Positions 10,001 through 18,497 of a stretch of 64,000 nucleotides of DNA are shown in pieces. The stretch comes from Gonapodya prolifera JEL478 (lineage: Eukaryota > Monoblepharomycota > Monoblepharidomycetes > Monoblepharidales > Gonapodyaceae), in NCBI GenBank assembly GCA_001574975.1, contig KQ965732.1, forward strand, positions 682,001 through 746,000, in the 5' to 3' direction. The translations under genes were made by a program, and so were the position numbers. Below the pieces are notes generated by a model, which saw only the letters and a program-made list of their open reading frames with translations, was not told the DNA's origin and did no database searches. Position 1 is the first letter of the stretch, and each line of letters starts with the position of its first letter.

Positions 10001-11909
10001 GTACCGCCTGACCCTGTCCGGCCCGCCATACGTGGCAACGACTTTCTCGTACTCGATCTCCACAAGTTCCTTTTCCAAACGCCTCTTGACGGTGCGCGCG
10101 AACCCGGCGTTCTCGGTCTTGCCCGCGTCCATTTCGGCGTCGCTCGGGCACTTTCCGTCGTCCAGCAGCCATCCCACCATTTTCCCCACCAGCCAGATCG
10201 CGTCGGGAAGGAAGTTGAGCCGATTGGAGCAGGGCAGGAACGTGCGTGTGTTGAGGAACTGCAGGAACGAGGGGATCGAGTAGAGCCCGTTCATGGAGTC
10301 CCAGAGACCGTAGAAGTTCATGATACCCGATGAATATTCTAAAAGGGGGACGGGGGTGCTGGAATTAAAAATATCCAAATATAGACCTTTACCACGATGC
10401 GTACCCATGTGTCCTTCGTTTGTGAACACTCTGTCAGATATGAAGGATTGCACGGGCGTTGATTCGGAAGAGGAAACCTGGGTTGTGCCAGGGGGCGCCT
10501 TCAGAACGGCATCCTTTTTATAGGGACGGATTCCAGTCAGAACTCCGCCATAAAGCAAGCCGTGAATGTTCTCTACTAACCCCATGGTGGTTGTGGATGT
10601 AGTACCCCTACCACGCCAAGAACACGTCTGTTCGAGACCCACAGTCTCCACGAAACACACGAGAGCACTCCACGTACCGTCTTCTGGGTCCGCAAGAGGC
10701 TCCTGCCCTCCTCCGTCAGGGTCGCCTCGACGGCGGCATTTTCCCACCCGTTGGGGTTGCGCACGACGTTGCCCCCGGCCGGGTTGAGCCCCCATGCAAT
10801 GACCTGGTGCCCGTACGAAATCCCGATGAAGCGAGTCAGGTGCACGTTGCGCGCAATGTATGCCTCAATGAGCGGGACGTAGGGTACGTGCTGGTCGTAT
10901 GCGCCTTCGTCTGGGTGGGGATGCAGAGACGTGGGGGTCAGAGTCAGAGGAGGCGGAGAAACATACGGGGTCGAGGCACCACAGCTCCGCTGCGTCCGTC
11001 CGCGGTTCAGTGGGGCAGAGGTTTGACACACCGTCCTCGCTGAGGTCCAAAGTGGACGGTGCAATGCTGGAACTCACCGGCGCCTGTGATGAGCATGAAA
11101 TCGTACTGCGACGCGTCCGTCGGCCACGTGCTGGTGTGCTCGAAAATGTACTCGTCGAATATAAATTCGACGGCGGGGCCGTAGTACGTCGCGGCGGCGA
11201 GGCGGAATATGGCGGGAAGCCTTGGCGTTGTCGTTGGATGGTGGGGTGAGGTGATCGTGGTGAGTCAGTCAATGGTGGGTGGCGGGACAGGCACGACACA
11301 CTCCAGGTTACGCTGGCACGCTCCACGAGACTGTGTTGCGTGCAGGTTCTCGTACGGTGGGTGTGTGGCGTTGGTGGTGGGCGGGCTGAAATTTCGAGAG
11401 TATTGCGATTCGTGGCGCATTCGCCTCCTCGGTCAGTGCTGCCACGCTTAGGCCTCGGGCTCGCGGCGCTCGCGTCTCGCGTCTCGTGTGGTGTGTGTGT
11501 GGCTTTGATGGTGTGCAAGAAAGCCACACAATCTGGGTCGCGGTCTCTCCAAACCAGCCTTCTCCTTCTTCCCCCTCCACCCCAACCCCACACCGCCTTG
11601 CGATCGCGCTCACCTCTTCTTGATCCCTCCGGCCACGTCCGGGCTGAATGCTTGTGCGTGGACGGACCAGGAGCCGTCGGGGTCAGGCCCGGCAAGGAAG
11701 ATTGCGCATCTCAACGTTCGTTTGACCTAACCGCCGGCGGTGGGGAGAAGAGAGGAGGTATCCACACAGGTAGGAGTAGGAAGCGTGCACCAGGGGGACG
11801 GTTCGAAGTAAAGTGCGCCGATGATGTGTTGAGGTGGTTGGAAGTGTCCAGGTCAGCGATGCGATCGAGCAACGGTGATCATTCGCGATCGCAGCGCTCA
11901 ACGCACCAT
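5644..11909 (-). CDS. four-unit tandem class-I glutamine amidotransferase-like protein with Ser in place of the nucleophile Cys
   Basis: One continuous spliced frame of about 1380 codons carries four GATase1-like units; no stop or initiator separates them. Exons on the minus strand: unit 1 11614-11726, 11078-11220, 10678-10910, 10581-10607, 10405-10513, 9941-10338; unit 2 9748-9884, 9411-9682, 9256-9353, 9160-9186, 8989-9100, 8528-8925; unit 3 8344-8471, 8098-8275, 7941-8037, 7782-7879, 7694-7720, 7526-7634, 7069-7466; unit 4 6715-7017, 6558-6654, 6405-6502, 6319-6345, 6153-6261, 5644-6053. Each unit has TGA.EGAYDQHVPY or its variant, then GISYGHQ/GISFGHQ/GLSYGHQ, NP.GWEN, NHHG-DAVL.APPGT and EGH[LMI]EY. 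These map onto the family's G.C.GHQ, N.KGWE, MH.D.V and GHPEF. The start is uncertain: ATG 11907-11909 directly abutting a GTGCGT donor is my best candidate. Function is unknown. Confidence 0.8.
7069..8471 (-). repeat. GATase-like unit 3
   Basis: Third module, 1035 coding nt over seven exons. Motifs: TGAKEGAYDQHVPYVP, GISYGHQIIAWGLNPGG, the 27-nt exon SYYIHNHHG and EGHL-EYSGGIMENFG. It has the fullest intron set of the four and may be nearest the ancestral arrangement. Confidence 0.8.
8528..9884 (-). repeat. GATase-like unit 2
   Basis: Second module, 1044 coding nt over six exons. Motifs: TGADDGAYDHHVPYIP, GISFGHQIIAWGLNPGG, the 27-nt exon SYFIHNHHG and EGHL-EYSAGIMENFG. It is joined to unit 1 by a 56-nt intron with no stop and to unit 3 by another 56-nt intron. 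Unlike units 3 and 4 it has no intron between the VPYIP block and the GHQ block. Confidence 0.8.
9941..11726 (-). repeat. GATase-like unit 1 (N-terminal)
   Basis: First copy of the ~345-residue module, about 341 codons over six exons. Key motif GISYGHQVIAWGLNP; the His-bearing 27-nt exon reads GYYIHNHHG; the Glu junction reads EGHM-EYSSGIM. The first intron (11221-11613, 393 nt) is much longer than its counterparts in other units and carries a copy of the GC-rich dispersed repeat. Unlike units 2-4 there is no intron between the GHQ block and the NP.GWEN block. Confidence 0.8.
11425..11482. repeat. copy A of GC-rich dispersed intron repeat
   Basis: Lies in the 393-nt first intron of the tetra-GATase gene. 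It reads CCTCGGTCAGTGCTG, then TTAGGCCTCGGGCTCGC, then a CG-rich TCGCGTCTCG tail. It aligns over about 55 nt with copy B, 4.2 kb away in an intron of the neighbouring gene. Confidence 0.6.
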
Positions 11910-12703
11910 TGAGAGTCGAGTTCCAAGAAAGGAAGGTATTATTGGGTGTGCGTACCACTGCGGCTTGAAGTCCTGCGGGCGGGTCCACTTCCCGCGCTGT
12001 GTGGAATGGCGGCGAGATGCCGCTCACTTTGAATAACAATAGTCAATGAATGAACAATGGGATTTATGTTTAAAAGTTCTCAAGGTGAAGCGAGCAGCTA
12101 CACGCGCGTTAGTAGGCGCATCGCATCAGCAGACGTGCGCACTTGATGTACCACACTACCTGAACGCGTGTCGTCGCGCATAACAGACGTGTCACAAACA
12201 TAAGCGCGGTTGGTAGGGGACGGGATGTTCAGTTCCGACCGCCGAAAGGAAGTAACGGTGACACTGAAGCAGCCACATTTATCAACAGATCCGTCCGCTT
12301 GGTGACTTTGCAAAACACAGTCACCTAATACTTCTAAATGCATGGCGGCCGGACAAAACTTTCATTCGGACCCTGGCCCGTCCTCTCACCAGTGTGCGCC
12401 TGCGTCGTTTGCTTGTGAGGCTCTCTTTGAGTAGACTTTGCGGCAGTCTACTCAAACTCACTTACCTTGCACCGTCACTGCCGCCTCGCCAGTTTGCGGG
12501 ATGTTCCCACACCACTGAGCGAAGCAGTGACGAGGAAGGGAGTCCATGAGTGAGCAGAATTGTGGCACATTCTGACCGCAGCAGCTCACCACACCCGGCC
12601 ACAGCACACATAGTCTTACATTTTTACTCGATTTACCCTTCCTGCGTCTGCTATTGGAGCCATCTGCCAAGAAAAAACTGCAGCACACTGAGACCGCGAC
12701 AGC
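11910..12703. other. intergenic region
   Basis: Lies between the proposed start of the tetra-GATase gene and the start of the next gene on the plus strand. Upstream coding exons of the GATase gene may lie at about 11955-12040, where a minus frame reads PPFHTAREVDPPAG before a GTACGC donor, but no in-frame ATG was found for it. Otherwise I see only short composition-driven frames; it must contain two divergent promoters. Confidence 0.35.
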
Positions 12704-13426
12704 ATGACCGCACTCACCATCTCCCGCGGACCGGATCCCTCCAACCGTGCGTCCTCCGAGCGACACAGACAGGACAGAAAAGGCAAGCGAGTCTACGCAA
12801 TCCCGCAGGAGATCGACCTGTCCGATGAGCCCTTTCGGCGGCGGACGATGGACGGTCTGGATTTGGAGAACGGGCTGGCAGACGTTGCCGCCAAGGCAGC
12901 TCCAAACAGCGCAACCACATCCCGGACGGCGGCGGCAAGCGCAGCCGTGCCAAGCGCGCACAGAAAGTCCTGGTGGGAGTGGCTGTGGGGCGGATACGGC
13001 GAAGAGGCGGCGAGACCAGCCGATGCGATTGTGGTTCAGTCGGAACCAAAATGTCCCGAACCCACCGCGACCACCACCACCACTCCACCTGCTACGTCAG
13101 ACTCCAACGCCAACTCACCCACCACAGGCGAACCTGAAACGGAAACATGGTCCGCGTTCGCCGAGCGCATGGTCCTTGACGGCATCGAGGCCGCGGCGGA
13201 GAACCTGGAGAGCATCTTGGGGCTGGACAATATCGCCCTGCAGGCGCTAGGGGCGCCCGGACCCGACGAGAACGGGACGCGGTACATTGGGGAAGACGAG
13301 GAGGAGGAGGAGGCGCGCGTCAAGATGGAGACGGAAAAGGTCGCTCGACAGATTCAGAGCTCGCTGACGGCAGAGATCTTGAGCGCGGGCGGGCTGATTG
13401 GCGCCAACATGTACGGGTACTCGTGA
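12704..13426 (+). CDS. hypothetical intronless protein, 240 aa
   Basis: A single open frame with a good start context (CAGCATGAC). The protein is low in complexity: an N-terminal basic segment, a tryptophan-rich patch (KSWWEWLWGGYGEE) near residue 90, a Pro/Thr-rich middle, a predicted amphipathic stretch (WSAFAERMVLDGIEAAAENL) and an acidic EDEEEEEA run before the C-terminus. There is no signal peptide or TM segment. No family was recognised. The even codon usage and the absence of stops over 723 nt support a real gene. Confidence 0.6.
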   Translation: MTALTISRGPDPSNRASSERHRQDRKGKRVYAIPQEIDLSDEPFRRRTMDGLDLENGLADVAAKAAPNSATTSRTAAASAAVPSAHRKSWWEWLWGGYGEEAARPADAIVVQSEPKCPEPTATTTTTPPATSDSNANSPTTGEPETETWSAFAERMVLDGIEAAAENLESILGLDNIALQALGAPGPDENGTRYIGEDEEEEEARVKMETEKVARQIQSSLTAEILSAGGLIGANMYGYS

Positions 13427-13820
13427 AATTGGTCGAGAGGAAGACAAGAATTGGTGCTTTTCGTGAAGCGGTCCAAGTCGAGGGGACCAGATCTATCTGT
13501 ACAAACTCGTTACAGTCGAGAGGACGACATGTTTGGGTACTCGTCAAACCAGTTTGGGCCGAGCAAGAGTTTTTTGGAGTGACATTGACGATTTTCGTGA
13601 TTTTAGTTCTGCAGTTATCATCCTCTTATGTTCAATCATTTCTTTCGTTTACATAAATCCGACGACAATGTCAAAAATTCCGAGAAAAACAATTATATCA
13701 AAAGCATTAAACGATAGAGTCGCAGAACCGGGGTGGTTGTGGTGGTGGTCATACGAGTCAGCGAAGAATGGCACACAAGTCAAGAGTCCAAGAACAAACA
13801 ATCCTCCCCTCCTCCCCCAC
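13427..13820. other. convergent 3' intergenic region
   Basis: AT-richer stretch between the stop codons of the hypothetical gene (+) and the SH3 membrane protein (-). It includes a weak echo of the preceding 3' coding end (ATGTACGGGTACTCGT at about 13409 versus ATGTTTGGGTACTCGT at about 13529), suggesting a small local duplication. Nothing else was seen. Confidence 0.4.
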
Positions 13821-16377
13821 TCAAACCAATCTCTGCCGTCTCGACGCCTCCACCGGCCCACGCACATCCGCTGCCAACGCCATACTGTATCCAAAACTCT
13901 GCGGGCCCATGCGCCGGCTCTGCTGCCCTTGCCCCTGCCCGGGGGACAGCGGGCGGCGGCTGCTCATGCGCTGGCTCTGGTGGCGCACCGAGTAGATGCT
14001 CGTCGCGACGTCCTCGCTGCGCGACTCCAGCCGACGTATGTACCCCGTGTGCACGGGCGGTTGTTCGCCTAGGTACAGGCAGTCCAGCGGGAGCGCGCCG
14101 TACTCGTTCGTATCCTTGTTGAACCCAATGGCCCTGCGTTTGCGTTGCGGTGTCGTACGCGTCACGTCACCTCAGGTGACACACAGCACGCAAGGGACAT
14201 GCCGCACTCACCACCCGTCCCTGAAGATCTCCTTGACGACGACAAGGTTGCCCACGAAGAGCGTCACCTCGTCTTGTGTCTGCGGGTCGTAGCCCTGGCA
14301 GACCTGGAACGGCTGCGCGATGGACACGGGCACGCTGATCTCGTGCGCGAGGCCCATTCCCCCCGCGACGCGTAGGAAGAACCAGTGCGGCTGGTGGAGG
14401 CGGGAGAGGGTGGTGGTACGGCGATGAACATAAGCACCTTTCTCGTTTCACACACCCATACAAAAGACCCAGCGCAATGCTCACCTCATTAACGGACCGC
14501 ACCGACGACTGCAGCGTCTTTGACGAGTTGATACTGCGGGACTTTGGCGACGACTTTTTGGAACTGGTGGACCCGAACGCCGTCTCTGGCTGCGACGCCG
14601 TGCCGAACCCGGGCGGGAGCGCAAACTGCTGCCCCTGCCCCTGCTGTTGCGTCGGGGAGGTACGTGCAGAGTTCCAGTCCTGGGAGGGAAGGCGCCCATG
14701 TCCAGGTGAATGTTGTTGCGTGGGGGAGGGCCATTCGTGGGAGGGAAGGCGGGAGGGTTGGAGGTGTGGTTTCGCGTCGGGGCGGTATTCTGTTCCGGGG
14801 GGTGGGGGGGTCGGCAGTCGGTGAGGTCACACATCACACCAGCCACTTCCGTCACACCACCCGAAACTCACGAAACCGATCCTCCAACTCCTGCACCCTC
14901 TTTTTCCTCCTCCAGTAAAACACTGCTCCCGTGATGATTGCAATGACGGCCAACCCTCCCACCGCGGCGCCGACAGCCACCATCATGTTGTTGGGCACAA
15001 CTGCAGCGGCCTTGTCCAGCGGCGGATTATTTGTGACGGGGGTGCCTGTCGCCGTGGGGCCTGTTGCTGTACTCATGGTCGCGCGTGTGAATGCGCCCCC
15101 CGTGGTCGCGGGAGCGGTGGCAGGGGAGGCCGCAGCGGGTGCAGCGGATACGGGAAGAAGGACCTGATTGGCGATGTAGCACCAATGCGAGACGTTCTGG
15201 ATCTGAGCCGGGGTGCACATGATGTTCCTCGTGAACCGCCCCACGATTTGGTCGATCAAGCTGGGGCAGTTTCCCGGCATCGACTCGCATTTCACGCCGT
15301 CGTAGGAAAGGCACTCGAGCGTGCCTGTCGTCGTGTTGAGCCGGGCGGGGATGTCCCACCCGGGGAGGCATCTGTAATTGGTCACAGTGGCGGGGTTCTG
15401 TATGGAAAGGGGAACGGGGAACGGGAACGTGGGAAGGGTGGGAACAGTGGGTGTCAGAGAGAGTCAAGGTGCATAGACCATTCCGCTCCGCGCTCTGAGC
15501 AATACATAGCCGCTTCGCGGCAAGTACTCCGCCTCTGACAGACAGCTTCAGTCGGTGCTATCGCACCTAGGCCTCGAATTCGCTCCGCGAAAGAGTCCTC
15601 GCTCAGCTCGAACAACCTCGGTCAGGGCCTGACGGTGTTTAGGCCTCGGGCTCGCTTCGTTCGCATCTCGGTCTTCCATGCTTCGCAATCCGGACCTCGA
15701 AATCAACGTACCCCCAATCCGAGCAGCGGATGCAATTGCCTGGCCAAGTCGCACCAATGCCCTGGGGTAGAGTAGCCCGTCCCACCAAAGATTGACAAAT
15801 GCTGAGCCCCGCACGCGAGCGGGGTGATGGCGCGGCCAGTCGACTCGAGGATAGTGCGCGGGCACATGTCGTTGCCAAACGCGGAGCAGTTCTTGCCGTC
15901 GTAGGAGAGACATTCAATGTCCTGCGTTGTCGTGTTCTCGCGAATCGCATACGGCCACGTCGATCCAATCAAGCACTCCCACGGTGTGACGGTGGCGGGA
16001 TCCCCCTGGTTCCTCAGCGGCCACAAGATGCGTCCAACCTGGCAGAAATGTCCCGGCGTGTCGTACCCAGTGATGTTGTAGTACATCAGATGGTACTCGC
16101 CGCACGTGACGGGCTTGACGGGCTTTGCGGCTGCCGCGCGCGATTTGGTGATTGCCATTGCGCATGTTGGGTCGGGCTGCTGGCAGTTGAGGCCGTCGTA
16201 GGACAGGCACTGCACGTCCTGCGATGTGGTGTTCTCGCGGATGGCGAAGTTGGGAAAGGTGATGCACTGCCAGTCCGTGACATCTGCCTGAGCCGCGGAT
16301 TGTCCCGCGAGAGATGCGAGGACCGCGAAGGCGGTGCTGATAGCGAGGATGTGATGGGGGCGATGTGGTCGCTGCAT
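13821..16377 (-). CDS. type-I membrane protein: three Cys-rich ectodomain repeats, one TM helix, cytoplasmic SH3 domain
   Basis: Proposed exons 15712-16377, 14872-15397, 14485-14789, 14212-14390 and 13821-14133 keep frame and give 662 aa. A signal peptide (residues 1-31, core ILAISTAFAVLASLAG) precedes three ~90-residue repeats with FAIRENTT.QD..CLSYDG.NC, a central PVTCG or equivalent and TPGHWC near the end. Repeat 3 begins exactly after intron 1 and is the most diverged. A Thr/Ala/Pro stalk leads to one TM helix (VAVGAAVGGLAVIAIITGAV) with an RRKKR stop-transfer. The cytoplasmic part is Gln/Ser-rich and holds an SH3 domain: FQVCQGYDPQTQDEVTLFVGN, DGWAIGFN and GALPLDCL. A role as a cell-surface sensor or adhesion protein linked to actin or signalling adaptors is inferred. 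Repeat family not recognised. Confidence 0.82.
15545..15690. repeat. copies B and C of GC-rich dispersed intron repeat
   Basis: Lies in the 314-nt first intron (15398-15711) of the SH3 membrane protein gene. Copy B (about 15609-15672) reads CCTCGGTCAGGGCCTGA, then TTTAGGCCTCGGGCTCGC and TTCGTTCGCATCTCGG. Partial copy C (about 15548-15603) has CCTAGGCCTCGAATTCGC and TCCTCGCTCAG. Together they look like a short tandem array of a ~65-nt unit. Confidence 0.55.
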
Positions 16378-18170
16378 CGTGCAGGCGCGGATCAGGCCGG
16401 GAATGCAAATGTTTGTTGGTGGAGTGGGCGGCGGCGGCCACGGGTTCGCGATGGGGGAACGTGTGCAACTCGGACTCTGCTCTTTCTCCAGCGGAAGCAG
16501 AAAACGATTCGCCGTTGAGGTGCGAGGTGCGAGAGCGCCACACCTGAGATCGAGGATTACCAAACGCCCTTAGAGGCGTACCTCAGGTCCATCCTTGTCC
16601 GGCCCAAATTCGAGTTCCACCGTCGCAAAGCAGACACAGCGAACACCCGATTGCATGCAGAGGGTGGCAGCAGCGTGTCGATGCGGTGGGTGAGTCGCTG
16701 CGCGGTCGGGTGGGAGCGGCGAGCGAGGGCACGACCGTGCAGCCCTGTGCGGCGATCGCTATCTGCTTCAGTCCCGCGGAAAAAGTGGGTCACAGGGTGG
16801 GGCGATTAGAACTGTTGAAAAGCCATGACGTGGCAGAGAGAGATGCTGTGTTGGCGGGGGCTGCGGGACTGGACGGCCGGGATGAGGTGGTTGGGTGGGT
16901 GAACAATGATGAATGGCCGATCTGTTTGAGCTGTCCTGTTCATGAACGCAATTGAAAAGGTGGTTATGCAAATAAGTTCCATTACTTGATACGAGCGATC
17001 CCCTGGAGGTTCGATGCCGTTCTTGCTGACGCGGAGCGTGGAGGCATGATCACTCATTACTCATCTCTTATTCAGAGCATTCCGCAAACTGAATGATGAA
17101 CAGTAGAAGTTGCAGCACCGAAAGCCAGTTTAAAATATCGTCTGCTCTCTGTTCTGGCGGATTTGCGTTTTTACTGTACATACATATGTATCTTGGACTG
17201 GCGAACTTGAACTCGTGCCTCCTCCAACTCCTCCATAGCACTGGCTGCCGTTGCAGTAGTGAGACCGTAACTCTGCAGCTCCGGATCTGTGACGTCCATG
17301 TCTAGTAACATCGCATCTCATCGGAATCAATGTCGGTCCGCCGACACACAACGACTAGTGTGCTCGGTCGTGAAGTCGCAGTGGTCCGACGAAAAGGTGG
17401 ACTCTGGACTCTGTCAGACTTTAACTTTCAGGTATGTATCACGTAATCCTTCATTGTTATAGGTACGCAGGAGTAGCAGTAGCAGTAGCAGATATTGTAG
17501 GGAGGCGGACAATCCCCGCCCCTGCGTCATCTCCGCACCGATCCACCTCTTCGCCCTTCACCCTTGGCCCGTGCCGTCGCTGACGGTACCAACACTTGCC
17601 GTACCTCCCCGTCCCGGACACGGACGCCGTAGGTTAATTCCGACTTCCGAGAATTAATACAAAATGAGTCGACTGTGGACTGATGTGTCTACTAAACTTG
17701 GAGGAGAACGCCTCGAGCTGTCGCTGCCTGCTGCCCGCTGGGTGAAGGAAAGGCCCACGTGTTCACGTGTTCACGTGTTAAGCTGGCACCTAGCACTTGC
17801 CGTAAGAAAAACTCTCGATGAGCATTTCCAATTCTTCCTTCTCTTCTCGGTGAGTCGAGAGTTGATGGCGAAGCGAAGCTTCTAGACCGTCAGCTTTGGG
17901 TCGATAAGAGTGACCAGAACTGAATCGGCTGACAAGAGTCCAAATTAATTCCAATGGTGAAGGCAAATTCTGACCCTCCCCAGTTGCAATGGGATATTAT
18001 GGTGGCGAACATGGCTTTGGGATAATCGTTTCACTTAGTTAGCTCATTTGCGTGTCATACTTGCTGTACATAGGGTATTTCCGAAAAGAGAGGAGTGCTC
18101 GCCAGCGATCTGGGTCGTGAGAAGACCCTGAATGCATGGTGGCACTGACCCTGAGTCACAATCATTTCTT
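16378..18170. other. gene-poor region
   Basis: No supported gene on either strand. A small (GTAGCA)n-type simple repeat lies near 17469-17492, followed by a GC-rich pyrimidine island to about 17630. The left end should hold the promoter of the SH3 membrane protein gene. Open frames here are short and lack splice-supported continuation. Confidence 0.45.
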
Positions 18171-18179
18171 CTTCCTTTT

Positions 18180-18497
18180 CCTCCCCCGACCCCCTCGTAA
18201 ATCAATTTCTTTGAGCGAGTGTGTCTGTCTTCGTTCATCGGCTGGCCCACACCCATTGGACCCCCGCACTCCTACTTGCTCACTTCCGCGCCGCAGGGAC
18301 CGGGCACTTTCCCGGATTGCGTCGCTTTCTCGGACGGATTTCACCTGTTGAGGTGCTCGATGGGCTGCTCTGGTAGCGTGGGAGGTGCGTGGTCGACTCA
18401 CCTTGGACCAATCCAGTAGGCTCGTGTCGTGAGCAGACCCCATGGGTGCTGCTATCCCACCTTGGTGGGACACACCTGCAAGGAGTGGAAATTGTGC
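18180..18497 (-). repeat. inverted repeat, left arm
   Basis: The reverse complement of this segment aligns with 20228-20541 over about 310 nt with scattered substitutions and a few small indels. Shared landmarks include GGTGTGTCCCACCAAG, GGGGTCTGCTCACGACACGAG, GCTACCAGAGCAGCCCATCG and CACACTCGCTCAAAGAAAT. Flanking sequence is unrelated. No target-site duplication or transposase frame was recognised. Confidence 0.7.

Noticed and set aside
10865-11695. 276-codon minus-strand frame
   Set aside because: It is out of frame with the GATase exons, spans the 393-nt intron and is Arg/Pro/Ser-rich, as expected for a shadow of GC-rich sequence.
5644-11909. Interpretation as four separate tandem paralogous genes
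   Set aside because: No stop codon, ATG or intergenic spacing exists between units; each unit joins the next through a 51-56 nt in-phase intron.
5644-11909. Interpretation of the Cys to Ser change as pseudogene decay
   Set aside because: All four frames and splice sites are intact and the surrounding motif is conserved in every unit.
17465-17495. Short (GTAGCA)n tract as a possible array or regulatory repeat
   Set aside because: Only a few perfect units; an ordinary microsatellite.
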